DNA of 64,000 bases, from NCBI RefSeq assembly GCF_021018895.1, contig NC_079376.1:20851001-20915000 (forward strand), read 5' to 3'. Below, one piece after another: positions 27,830 to 41,600 of the stretch; position 1 is the first letter of the stretch; each line of letters begins with the position of its first letter. A model generated the notes under the pieces. It had not been told where the DNA came from. It did not search any database and saw nothing but the letters and a program-made list of their open reading frames with translations. The stretch is from Seriola aureovittata. Its lineage: Eukaryota; Chordata; Actinopteri; Carangiformes; Carangidae. The position numbers and the translations under genes were made by a program.

Positions 27830-29623
27830 GACTCACTGTAACTCATTTACACTGTAACATGGATTTTATATCAAATGTTAACATGAGGCAAAAGTAAAGG
27901 CACATTGGCCTCCATGACAAAATATCCAAAATGACAAATGAGAATTTATTATCACAAAAAGAGAGAAATCTCAACAGTAACATACGTCTTAGATATTTAG
28001 CTTTCTGGTCAACCAGCAGAATTCTGACATGAAGATTTCTGTTTTCAAAAAATCCAAGATACAACCTCTAAACTGTAAGAGAGGGCAGTCACCAGTGTGT
28101 CATGGACATTACAGTATGAAGGCATGAAAGTTCAGTATGTCCAGACATTGTTTGTTGTTAGTAAAATATCTCACAATGTTTTTGGGTTTATTATACAATG
28201 TTCTGTCTATGGAGTGAGTCACCAGGACTCCCTGTGTACAAATGAAATTGGTAAATATGTTAGGCACATCGTCATAACACTTGTTTTATATTGTATATAT
28301 TCCCAATGAAAAACATACTACACCATAAAACATGCAGTTATAATATAGAAAACCTTGGATTAGGGTTAGGAAAAGTACTGTGAGTTTGACTCTTTCAAAT
28401 CTCCAGACCGGATTTCCTCAGTTTAGGGAACAAAGTCAAATGGAAGAAAAAAGCAAAACAAAAACAGGGAATCATGTCCCACGGGAGGAAATAATGGCAC
28501 TGAAGAATGAGACATAAAAGGGAATGAAGGAGGGCGTCCATACTCAATGGTTTAAATACATTACTGCCAGAGGGAATAAGGGGATTAGAGGAAACCATGG
28601 AGAGAAAAAACGCCAGTAAACGCCCATGAAGATGGAGAGTGAAAGACAGAGGGAGAAGGGTTGTTGTTGGGAAGGAAATAAGGCCACATAGGATGAAGAA
28701 TATAAAAAGGGGAGCAACATAATAACAGATTACTATTTAAGAATGAAACAACAAAACGTGAGGCACTGATATATACTGATTTAACAATATACTGATAAAT
28801 ATCTGTTTAACAACATATTAGATTATATATTGGCTTTTAATCAAATGTCAGATGTCATCCATCTTGAATGTGATGAATTTGATGCAGATTTTTCAAACTA
28901 CATATTTAATCTTTAATTCATCAATACTACAGTGGCTGTGAGGACTGGTTCACCTACACTAGTTTTGTGCAGCTAAGCATGAATACACCTCATGACTGAA
29001 TAACAAAAGCTGCTCAGATTTCATTCTTTTAGGTTTTGGTGTTTTTTTCTCCAAATCCTTAAATACCTGTATCAGCCTTAAAAACTTTATACCAGTCAAA
29101 ACTCTCCATGTGAGCAACTGCAGATGCAAAGAGGAGCAACAGCTATAAAGCAGCCCTGCTCACAGCAGCTCAGACTGTTTGTTGTTCCCACTGGTCTAAT
29201 ATTGTGATAAACCGTACATCTGCATTCACCATTACTGGTGGTCAATCAACCCAATACATGTGATAAATGCTGCATTAACAATGAACTCATTAACACTCCC
29301 TTTTCCATATTCAACAGTATCAGATGGTTGTAAACTCATTGTGCATTTATGTGAGGAGCAGATGGCCACTGAGGTAACTAAATACAATTATCCCACAATC
29401 CCAGTTCTGCAAAAATGTCTCTCTTTGTGTAAGAGTGTCATTTCATCATATCTCTGTTTGTTCTGTCTTTGAAAGCCTGGTGGTCCGAGTCCGAACCCGA
29501 ACTCCCCGCTTCACAGACCTGTCAGCCTCAGTCTGCGATGACTGATGGGTGTATGTACAGTTGGAATTCACTGTGAGCGTTTCTGGTACAGAGAGGATCA
29601 TGGGTAGGCAGACAGGCTTTATA
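27830..29623. other. No coding sequence; probable zmym4 3' UTR
   Basis: This lies directly downstream of the zmym4 stop codon on the minus strand. A minus-strand AATAAA at 28192-28187 is a candidate polyadenylation signal, which would give a 3' UTR of about 1.4 kb. I saw no independent gene. Confidence 0.45.
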
Positions 29624-32600
29624 TCACTGTAAGCTGTTATTATTAGTGCTGGCTGAGGACTGACGCTGGGCTGCATCCTGTTCCTGATGAACCTCTCTGA
29701 CGGCCAGGATGCGTGTGAGCATGCTCTGTAGAGTGGTTCCCTCTAGTGGCTGAGCAGTGTACCAGTGTGAACTGTTGAGGTAAACAGAATGGAAACAGAA
29801 AAAGTCAGAAAAATCTACATTTCATCCACTTTTCAGTGGCAACATTAAGACATTCGGCATGTATGCAGCTACAAATGACACTGAAGAAACTGTATGAATT
29901 TCCATAATTAACCATTATGTCATGTTTCCTTCTCTGGGAAGGTTGAGGTGGTGAGGAGACTAAACCACAGTATCAGCGGTAAATCCCTCTTTCTCTGTGA
30001 GGAGTTTGGTGCCTTTTTCTAAAACTTGTGTAGCCTCACCAATACTACTTTGTTTGGGCAAATAGGGTGAATTTATGGCATCTTAGATTGTATATCTTAT
30101 TTTATAAACACTTATTGCATTTTTAAATTGATCCCATTTTTGAAGACTAAAAAGTAGACCGTAGGTATGCTAACAGTGCTAAATGATTATTCACTTGACA
30201 TACAGCAGACAACATAACAGTACACCCCTGTGCTATATTACTAAAATGATAAATGATTCAAAATTATATCATCTTACAATAAGTGTATTATTTTGAAGTT
30301 GAAGTGTAAGGCATTTGATCGTATATATAATTAAAATCAAACAGGTTAGAAAGACTGTAGAGCTTCAATGCAATGAAAGTGAGTTTACCTGTGATCAATG
30401 TAACAAATTTGATGACACCTGTGATTTCCAGTCAAGACTACACAACAAGGTTATATAAATAACGTGTGGACACCACAGCTTCCGCAGCTGTGGCCTCAAT
30501 TGTATCTAATGCAACATGGCTCCAGGTGGTAAGAACACACCTGAACAAGTAAGACACCAGATTGTGAGACTTGAGGTGAGGAGCTATATCACCGATAACA
30601 GAGGGCACAGTGGCCGTCAAAAATTAAAATAATTGAAGGGACTTTTGTTGGTTTTTTAAAATGGACCTTTCATTGTAGTTTAATTAGTCAAACATTTCTG
30701 TTTTTCAAAGTAAAAGCATCCAATCTTCTTGGGATTTGGATAAAAAAATTAAATTGTATTGCATTACATTTTTAGGTTGTCACTATTTCCAGTGTCTTTG
30801 TTGTAAGTAATGTTAGAGTGCCAATTTTATTTATATTTTCATGTGAAGCACTCTGTGCATGAATATTCTTTTATTGTGAAGCACTCTGAGCTTGTATAAT
30901 TGCTGCTATGGAAATGTATTATTTTATTATTATTATTAAAAAAACTTTTTTCCACTATCCCCCACCGCTTTCTGCCTCTCTCTGAGCGTTGAGAGTAGGA
31001 AGACTTGGAAGACTTTCTCTCTGTCTCTCCTCTAGTTTTCTGGACAACTGCTCGTCCACTTCACTTCAAACTTGGCAGGTTTATTGCTGAGGACCTGAGG
31101 AAGTGAAGTGTGAAGTGTGAAGCTGTTTGGATGAGCAGTTGTCGAGATCCAAACCCAAACATAATCTAACCCTCACATTAACATGTCACATGAGCAGTGA
31201 TGTCATCAGTGAGTCTCAGAATGTAGCTTTGAACACAGATGAACAGTGATGTCATCAGCGAGTCTCAGAATGTAGCTTTGAACACAGATGAACAGTGATG
31301 TCATCAGCGAGTCTCAGAATGTGGCTTTGAACACAGATGAACAGTGATGTCATCACCTTCCTTTGATTTTGGTTCTAGCAGCTACATTTAGAAGGAAACA
31401 TTTCTCTTGTGTCAGTTGGTGAAGTGAAGAATGACAAAAGGTTTTTTTCAAAGTACTTCATTCTGTGTTTCCCTGGAATCCAATACCTGAGGACGATGAG
31501 AAAAGCATCCAACTCAAGGAGCTCAAGGAGCACACGGTACCGCTACCGTACACTGGCTCCCATCTCACAGGTGGATGACACCCTGTTTGGGAGCCTTAAA
31601 CCAAGTCCACCGGAGAAACCTGAAATCTCCCTGGCCATGCCTCAAGAGGGAGAGACGGCTCAAGACAGACAGCGTCAAATGGAGAGACATCAGCTCCGAG
31701 AGAACCAGGAGAGAGTCGACCTGGAAGACCTCGACCAGAGGAGAAAGAACCAGCAGCGTCAGCAGATGAAACTCAATGCTGAGACTGTACGGGCCGAGGA
31801 GCAGAGGAGAGAGGAGCGGGAGGAAGAGCTGCTGAGATCCAGACTGAGGGCCCAGAGAGAGAAAGAGCTGGCTGTGATGAAAGAACGAGAAGAAGCTCTG
31901 CTGAGGACAATACTCAGACAGAAGGAGGAGGAAGACAAGCTACGTCAGAGAGTGCTGCGCAAGACTGTCCACCAACAGCTGTGGGAACGTGAGCAGTCAG
32001 CAATGTCCAGGCGAAGACAGAGCATCAGCGCAGCCAATCAGCTGATCATGGAGGAACAGCAACGACGTATGCGCCTCCATGAGATTGCAGAGGAGACGCT
32101 GATGGAGCTGAGGTTCATCGGGATCCCTGAAAAATACTGCAGGAGAGTGGCAGTGTTTCCAAGGCCCCGCACACAGGATTCAACCAGGATCAACAGCACT
32201 GAGTCTGACCTGAGGCCAACCTGCCTCCCAGCCATCAGCAGATCAGCTAAAGCCCCCATCTGCAAACTTCAGCCAGCCTCTGCTACGTCATCGTACACCC
32301 GCCTCCCACCCATCTGGTCCAAACACCAGTGATCTGGACCAGCCTGATCCTCCATGTCCTGCCAGCCCCTCTCCCTTCCTTACCCTCCCCCATTTCCCTT
32401 CCTTACCCTAACCCTTACCCTCCTTCCCCCTCTTTAACCTCCCCGTTTTCCCTTCCTTACCCTAACCTTTACCCTTCCACCCCTCCATTTCCCTCCTCTT
32501 TTCCTTTCATTTCTTCTAAGTTTATATATATGGGTTTTTCTCCCACAATCCCAAAAACTTGAAAAGTGATTTGTTTCTTTGGTTTTTTTTTTTTGTTGCA

Positions 32601-35600
32601 AATTTCAAGTTTAACTACATAAATGAAACTTTAAATTTGCCAATCAACAAAGTCAAAAACAAAATAGCCTTTCATAAATAAACTATGAAAAAAATATAGT
32701 ACAATGTCTGGACTTACATATTGTTTACATTTCTGTTGCTACGGTTCTTTGATGATATGCACTCTAACACCCAGAATATTTACAGTGAAGATAATTTCAA
32801 ATTAGGATAAACACAAGAAACTATATCTATATAAATCTATTTATAACTTCTTTATGTCAACCAAAGAAAATCTTGGGTCTGAAATCTCAGCTACTCTTCA
32901 ACCAATCGATAAAGATAAAAATAGAATTTGCAACATGACATATTGAAACATGTCAACTCTCATATGTTCACACTCAAAGCCTCATGTGTTTAACATGAAA
33001 GTGGACGGATCATCCTGACACAGACAAGTTACAGTAGTTGATACAACTACTTTTTCCTTGGGGGAGAAACATGTCTGTTGTTTACATGCTATTCAGATGT
33101 GCTAGTTAGCAATGGCTTCTCACTCTTCCTCCTCTATCTCTTGCCCAGTGTGTCTTATATTTAGTTATTCCTCTGCCTCCTTTAGTGATAATGGTTCATC
33201 TAATAAATGCAGTTTATTTGACCTGGAGGTGAGGCTCAGTGAACTGGAAGGGCCACTCTGCTTTCCTGCAGCTCCAGGTTTACACCCGGTCTTGTTTCTA
33301 GATATTTGAGCTAACACCAGTTACATTGCTCAGATTCCCACTGTAGTTCATTTATGCTATTTAAAGAAATTGTTTGACCTTTTGAGAATTAAGCTTATTC
33401 ACTTTTTTGCCGAGAGTTACATGAAAAGACCAATATCACTCTCATATCTGTCCAAGAAATATGAAACTACAGCCAGTAGCTGGTAAGCTTAGTTTAGACT
33501 AGAAATAAAGGGAAACAGTTGGCTTCACAATGGTAAGGTAACAAAATCCTCCTAGCAGCACCTCCAAAGCTCACAGGTCGACACATTATATATTGTTTGT
33601 GAGGTTTTACGGAGGGTTATGATGGATGTTTTCTTTGCAGTATGTTTTCTTAGCACAGAGCCAGGCTAGCTGTTTCCCCCTGTTTCCAGTGTTTGTGCTA
33701 AGCTAAACTAACTGGCTGCTTGCTGTAGCATCATATTTAGTGTAAAAACATGAGAGCAGTATCAATCATGTAAGTCTCCACAACAAAGTGAATAACTTTA
33801 TTTCCCAAATGTTCAAATCATCAGCTGTAACCCTTCTTATATAGAGCAAAGTCGATCATCAGCAGGTAAAGACAGGCTACCTCTAACTTCTTTTTGTCTT
33901 TTAGAGCTTCCAAAGCAAAGTCCTGGTAATAAGTGACACATTCAACAAGGAAAAATCAGACATCACTGAATCTCTTTAACGTTAGAGGACCGACTCTGAC
34001 CTGTGTGTGTGCACATTCTGTTCAGGCTGGAGGTAAAACACGTCAGTTCTCTTCTTCACAGACTCCGGGCTGTTGGAGAGGACAGAGAAGATGTTTGTCA
34101 CGTCTTAGCCGGAGTTAATAGTGTTAGTTTGCAGGTAACCTGTGTCTCACCATCTAGAGAGGTAGAACTCGTAGAGTCTGACAGGACAGTGCAGAGGGTT
34201 GGTGACATTTTCTAGCATCTCCATGTCTCCCTCATTCTCTGCTCTGCTCTCTCTTTTTCTGAGTCGCTCTTGAAACAACAGTAAAAAGCAAAACTCATTT
34301 AGTGAGTATTTCCAAACACATTACGTTTTTAAGGCATGGAGTCAATTTGTAAATCTGTTTTGATGTTCAGTAGTGTGAAGCAATTTCATTGCTCACCTGT
34401 GTCCTCCCGGCTGGGCGTGGCAGAGCTGCTTCTCTGGTGCTGGAGGTAGTGGACTTTGCCAGTTCGGTTGCAGGCTTTGGAGCGTCGAGTGAAGTTGATA
34501 AAGGAGAGACTTTGGTGCTGCGCCAGCGTAGTCAAGTGGAAGGTTTTGGTGCAGAAGAAGAGCAGTGTGTTGAGCAACACTATGGGGGAGTAGGCGCCCA
34601 ACTGCTTACACTCCCACAGGTAGGACTCTTCAACACGGGAGGAAACAACACCAACTGTAGGAGGAAATAGGAAACAGGGAAAGAGTTGAGAGAAATATGT
34701 GGCTCTTCAGCTGCAAAATGCCCCACTGTGTTCATCAGCTAGTCGCTAACTTTACCTAACAGTGGATATATCAGCTTCCTGTTTCTGCTGGACATCACTA
34801 ACGAGAGCGATGAGAGTAACACAAACCAGTAAAGATGCAGGTTTAGATGCAATTAAAACTTAAAACTATTTCACATTAAAACATTGAATGGCAATTGTAG
34901 AAAAAAGCCTAACATAAATAGCATCAAGAATGTGGTGTGACTGTGTCAATGATCATACCACTTGGTAGTAATTTAGGCCTCCAGAGTTGCAGCATCCCAG
35001 TGATCTCAGTGGCAAATTGACTGTAGAGCTCGTCAGTGAAGATGTTCTGTATGCGGCCCTGCATGAACAGATACTGTCCAAAGAGGAGGAGACATAAAAG
35101 AATGAGTCAATAAACAGAACGCGTTAGAGACAGTGACGCGTTTGTGTGTGTGTGTGTGTGTGACCTGTTGTATCCCCAGACAGAGGTAGAAGATGCTGTC
35201 TGGGCTGTAGGTCTCTCCATTGGGCCGTCTCACTTCTCTGACGAAGCGAGACAGAGCAAAGCTCAGCTCAGCAGAGTCACACTGAAGGATGTCTTCTTTA
35301 ATATCCACTAGATTGGCTACAGGTGGAGAGAATGTAAAACATGACTGCTATAGAATAAAAAACAATCAACAGATCAGAGTAAAACACAAGAGGAAGTAAA
35401 TCGAAAATAGTAAAGAGAACTGAGGCTCACACTCTTGTGGCTGTTTGTTGCGCTGTTGGACCCAGCTCTTCCAGGCTTTAACCCCATACAGGTGGTTCAG
35501 TTTGGAGGCGGCGGGGGTCACCACTGCAGTGCGCTCCGATGAAACAGTCCGCCTTCGACCCTGGATAAACAGAGATGCAATGACTACTGGGTGGCGAATG

Positions 35601-38600
35601 GAAAGTTGACTGAGAAGAAAATTGCACTTTCTGGGTAATAATTGGTGTACTTGTAAAGTTTTTCTGGTCCCATAAATACATGTCGAATTTAAGTCTGTCA
35701 TAACATAATAGGACAAGGTGGTTCTCTGTGATAAAAGATAACCAAGTGCTGAAGTTCCTATAGCACTTGAACGCACCATGTCACAACATCAGGTGTCAGC
35801 CAGAGAATCACAGAGCAGCCTGCAAGAAAACTTGTCTCCATACAAATCAGAAGGTTTTTAAAGGTTAAAATCTAATGCTGATAAAATGAATCTGAGATTA
35901 TCCAAAGACTGCTGACCTATTGGGAGATTCATACCCGTTTCCGGCCGTAGAAACCCTCTCTGGGTCTCTTTACTCCTCTCTGTGGAGGAGGTGACTTCTG
36001 ACCCAGTGATTCTGCAGAAAAACACACACAAAACACTTTTAAGTGACATGAATGTTTTGTCCTTAGTAAACTTACTTAAATGTGTTTGGGTGCTGGCATC
36101 CTAAACAATCACAAGTCAGCAACTACATGTCATCCTACATTAACTATCACTTTACATTTCATGATATCTCACCAGATGGTAAGTCAGTCTCCAAGTCCAT
36201 CATGGGAGAGGAGGGCGGTTGATGCTCGGCACTGGTGGTGGGCTGGGCATTAAGCTGGGGATCAGTTGAGTCTGTGCTCCTCTCTGAACTTACAGTGAAA
36301 GGCGGGTCGGCTTGTACTGCTTTTTGAGTGTCTTCATCTTCATGGATTATGGGAGTGACCACTTGTGACCTTGTGTCTCCACTATGAGAACCGCTCTGGT
36401 CTGTAGCAGACACAAAAAATAAAACACAGATGAGGTCTGCTTCTTGCTTTGTTACTGTGGCAAAAATATCTAAGACTTAACAGAACTTTAATATGTACAA
36501 AGATCCACTTCTCTCAAACACTCGCCTGCACTGGAATCTTTCTGTTTTTCTTCTTTAACAGCAAATGGCTGTGATTGGACAGCTGCATCTTTCATGTCCT
36601 TCTTCTGTGGTGGCACCAGCACAGGTACTGGAACCTGGACAGAAAATGTGAGAAAAGACTTCACATTTCATTCTCTGCTGCAAAGATTTAATACGCAGTC
36701 TTTTAATCATTAAACTTTTACAGAATGAGAATGTAATGGGACGTACAGGCATGGGCATAGCCATCGGAACAGGTGTGTGCTGGGAGTACATGTTCATGGG
36801 CACTGGGATGAAGACCGGCACTGGGACTGGTACCATGACCACCTTCACGTTCTCCTCTCCTGCTGAGGAGAGAACTGAGGGCAGAGCCAGAGCTGGAGGA
36901 GGGAGAGAGGGAGGGAGAAATGACAGACAGGGAAAAATAGGTATCAATAGGAAACAGATACAGTAACACAGGAAGATAATCAAGAGTGACTCAGGTATTG
37001 AATTGAAACCATAATTTTGAAAAGGACAAATAAAAAAAGTTGTATTTACGCTTAAAACTTTTAAGGGTGGGGTTAATATTTTTTGTTTTTATTAAATAAA
37101 TATCTCCACCCACAAAGGAGGTCATCTTTTCACCCGTGTTTGGTTGTTTGTTTGTCAGCAGGATTATGCAAAAAGTACAGAACCATTTCGGACCTTACTT
37201 GGATGGGACATGAGCCAGGGAAGAATCTATTAAATTAAAGTGGCAGATTCTGATAATTTATTATGAATTTGAATTGTTTTTCCGTAGTCTGGTGTATGTT
37301 GTTAGACATCAGCCTTGATGGAGGACCCTTCTTGTTTAAAAATACATTCATAAATTCATTCATATTTAGCATGGGCAAAATATTTCATGATTAAAGTATT
37401 TTTTATGTATATTTTTATTGTTTATGTATGCATTATTTTTATGTATCTACATATCATATTCATCATCATCAAGCTGTAAGAGTATATCAAAAATGACTAT
37501 AAAATGAGCACATAGCTCATAATCTCTACCTGGTGAGAGGTAACGTTTTACCATACACCCCTCAGCTCTTTACTAATATCTCTTAATGAATGAACAGTCT
37601 TGATTTATTGAAAATAAATTTACACTACACATTTAAGGAAACAAACAGCGACATCATCTACTGATACCTGACTGCCGATGTTTATTTGAAGTAAATCAAC
37701 TAGCTATAGTTTCCTGTTTATACTAATAAGTCTACATTAAGGGATCGACCTATGCACCAGCAGTCATCACCAGTACTCAACACATTTATTTTTCTTTTAC
37801 AACATTAAGATTTCCTCAGTTTCAAGTGATTTGAGTGACCAGTGTCAAACTGATATCATCATCTGCTGCTGGCTCTCCTTACAGACACTAATATGGCTAT
37901 TTACATGTACAGTACAGATCAGGAGTTAGTGTTAATAAATCTGCTGAGGCCGTTTCCCCTTACCTTAACCTGAACCTAACCCTTAACCAGTCATTTATAA
38001 TAATTCCTAACCTGACCACAACCGTAACCCAACACTATCCATCCAAACAAATGTATTACCAGGATATGGCCAGCAGATGTTGCCAGTTTTGAAACAGTGA
38101 ATCATTTTCAAGACAACTGCTATATATACTGTTTATAGTGCTTCAGAAAGCGCTGCCTCCCACATCACTGGTCGCACCTGTCTGCACTTATTTCAGTTAA
38201 CAATGACAGATGCTTCTGTGAAGTGGAGAAATTGAAATTTAATATTTTCTAAGATCCTTGATAATTTAGTAGAGACTGATCTAAGATTGACATGTGGGTT
38301 CAGATTAGTAGTTTGTTTGTAACTTTTAAACAACACTGATATATGAACCTTATAGTCATTACTATCTATTGATTCTATACTCGTTTTACAAGGCATTACA
38401 CTTATTACTATGTCCATCCATCATCAGACTGATGGAGGTTGTCTGTATGTGAAATCTGGCAGGTAAAATCTGAGAAATAAATCGCCCCAAACACATTTTT
38501 CCCTCAAATTAAATTTATTGACATATTTTTTTGCATTTAACAAACAAGAACAACCTATTCAAAGTGTTGACAATGTTCTTTGGAAAAAAAAACCAAAACA

Positions 38601-41600
38601 ATCTGATCCATGTCAGTTTAACCGAAAACAATGTAAAAAACAAAACATGCACATACAGTACAGAAGTTAAAAAAACACAAGAGACAGTAGGTTGTAAAAT
38701 AAGTAAAAAGTAAACATCAAAGATGTAATACAGGGCTGCAATCAACTCATGTTCAACTCAAACTTCAACCAAGCCGGAGCGGACTTGCTTTGACAGCAGA
38801 CGGATGAACTGAGGTCAGCCTTGGTTCACATGACTGCATCAGTAGTGAGGTACCTCAAAGAATTTAAGCTTAAACTTTCATACATCACACATTCATATTA
38901 AATCATATCAGCCTCTGGTAAATAAGGCAGTAACGCTGCATCCAAATTACGATTTCCATCTAAGAACGACTTTTTACAAACCCTGCAGTGGGTCCAGATG
39001 CCTCTCTCTGGGAAAATGGTCAGATTTTTTAACAACTAAGTGTTTTCTATTTTTGACATGTCAATCAGATGCGATCAAATTCAATTGCATAACATTAAAT
39101 AATTAAAATTGCCACAAACATAAATTTTTTATTTTATTTTTTGTCATGCAAACTGCCAATGTACTGGCTATGCAAGATCAACCTAATTTACTCTAATAAT
39201 AATGCTTTCTTTTGCCATGTTTGAGCTGCTATTACTGTGACCGTTTACTCATTCAGCCACTTTTACCTCATCATTCAACATTTATTAAAAGTACACTTCT
39301 TTTATAGTGAGCCTGGAATTAGAAAATGAACTCTAGCATGGCGCCTATGTAGACACAGAGTCTACAGAAAAAATTTGCCCTGGTCTTACAATGACTTTGA
39401 ATGGAACAAAAAAAATAATTTAATACTTATTCAGTACTCAAGTATAACACACAAAGTAAAAGGACATTATTGGCACAGTTGCTTGGATCCAGCCACATGA
39501 ACCTGCATTTCCTTGTGAAGCAAATCAGCTTGCTGGCATTTGCTATTGGTTTAGGAGCCATTTCCCAAACACATTAGAATTAGGTGTGGACCATAAAAAC
39601 TGTTTATACATGATGTTTGGGGAAAACGAATCCTGTGGTCTGTATCTGGGGAAGCAGCTAGGCACAAGTGACCTTAATAAATATAAGAGCCAGGTTACAG
39701 ACTGTATGACAGGTGTTCTTCTGCACTGAAATAGACAATTAGTGAATAACTTTTCAGCCTGTAACCTGAAGTGACATCACATCATTGGACATGGGTGATT
39801 GCAAAACATACCTGTGTGTGCCATACAGGCAATTTCCTGAGGCAATTTACACAACACAAACAAATCACTGGGACATTAGATTTGTGAGTTTTAGGACACT
39901 TGACAAATGCACCAGGGTCGGAATCAGATTTTATGGCATTTCACGTATTTTGACATGATTTAAGAGGAATTATTTTTTCCTTACATATTACAGTACTGTC
40001 TGTTGGTCATTGTATTTGTCTAGACAGTCTGTCGATCACTCATGGACCACTAAGGTTCAACACATAAAATAAATACCTTTAATGGGAAGGTGATACAGAC
40101 AGCCATGAGAATATGGTCTTCAAAACCATCATAAATACTGATATCACTTGTTCATTATAAAAACACAGAAACACCCCTTCAAGTGCATAATTTCACAGCA
40201 CTACCAGTTCGCAAATACACATTCACGTAACGACTGAAAACAAACGGTCATTCTGCCTCTGCTGTCAATCAAGTTTTGGGTTAAACTTAAACAGACAATG
40301 ACAAAAAGATAAAGTTAAGGTCACTGAAATAGTGTAGGTGTAAACATAAGCAGTTAACCCTGTAGCTTGTTAATCTTTGTCCAGGGTGAGGGTAGGAGAT
40401 GAATTCTCGTGTCAGCAGATCAGGAAGCTGTGGAGAGAAAAACTTGGGTGACACACTCGACCCTCTTAAGAAGTCAGTGTAATTTACTTGAAAAACGCAC
40501 ATCACTTTCAACAGATCATGTCAGTAGATAACTGCTGTTACTCTGACTGTAATATCATTAACATAGTTGTAGTTATCACACTTTACACACACTATACAAA
40601 CATGAAATAGGAAACCTTTAATACTGTGGTGCAAACAACAGCTTTTTTAATATCTGATGCTGAAATTTTAGAGAATAACTGAGCTTATTCAGAAGGCTCA
40701 CCTTGTGCTTCCAGTTCAGGAGCTGTTTTGTAGATCAGTCTGGTGTGGTAGAGTTCAAAACAGGGCACAGGACAGAGGCTGGGCTCTCCTGAACACGTCT
40801 TACAGTAATATGAAGTTTGCCTTCTCGCTGTTGCACTACTCTTCTCACAGTCTTTTGTGTCAGAGTGCTCCTCATCTTTTCTCTTCCCATCTTTCTCATC
40901 TTGTACCTCCTCTTCTGTTTTCTTCTCTGGCTCCTCCTCCTCCTCCATCTTCTGCTTCTTTCTCTGCTCTTCTTCCTCTTCCTCCACCTTCTTCCTTTTG
41001 TATTTTGAGCACACCTTGCAGTCAGAGTCAGTCTCCCTCTTGCCCAAGAAATGCCGTCCGGTCAGGCGTGCCGGCACACCATTACATGGCTGTGTATCTC
41101 CCTGAGGTTTGGGTGACGGTGGTGGCGATGTGGATGCTTCAGCGGATGGTTGTGAGGGGCTATCTAGCAGAGCTGGTGCAATTATTGAAACAGCTAGTTG
41201 TGAACAACAAATAAGCGAATGAACCAAAAAATGAATGAATGAATCAAATAGATGCTGCATTGGATTGTGACAAACTACATGTAAATTCCATTTATGTGTC
41301 TTTTTGTCTTCATGTTCTTAACTGTCTTTTGTAAAGCACTTTGTTTTACCTTGTTGTTGAAAGGTAATATGCTAATAAAACTTGCCTGGTGACAAAAGGA
41401 CACAGCAACCACGGCCTGGAGGAGCATGGCTACTTTCATCAGAGATACTTAAACTAGGTTTTATATATTATATATAGGGCTGGGTATCAAACTTTCATAC
41501 TTTCGTGAACCAGCTGAATTGGTTTGACCCTATCGATGATCAAAAATGCCTCATCATTCTAATAATGCTGGTGTTTGGCTGTTTATTTACACAAACACAT

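Noticed and set aside
33112..33309. 65-codon plus-strand frame with CPVC and LEVRLSELEG
   Set aside because: It resembles a recurrent fish transposon-type leader but is too short, without splice signals or continuation, so it was not annotated.
40287..40431. Minus-strand segment LPDLLTREFISYPHPG after an acceptor-like CTCTCCACAG, considered as the exon after the piggyBac-like exon
   Set aside because: Its phase does not fit; joining from 40702 gives a stop two codons later. Skipping it restores the zmym4 frame.
40705..41214. 169-codon plus-strand frame rich in Ser/Leu/Phe
   Set aside because: It is the mirror of the Glu/Lys-rich insert of the piggyBac-like exon on the minus strand.
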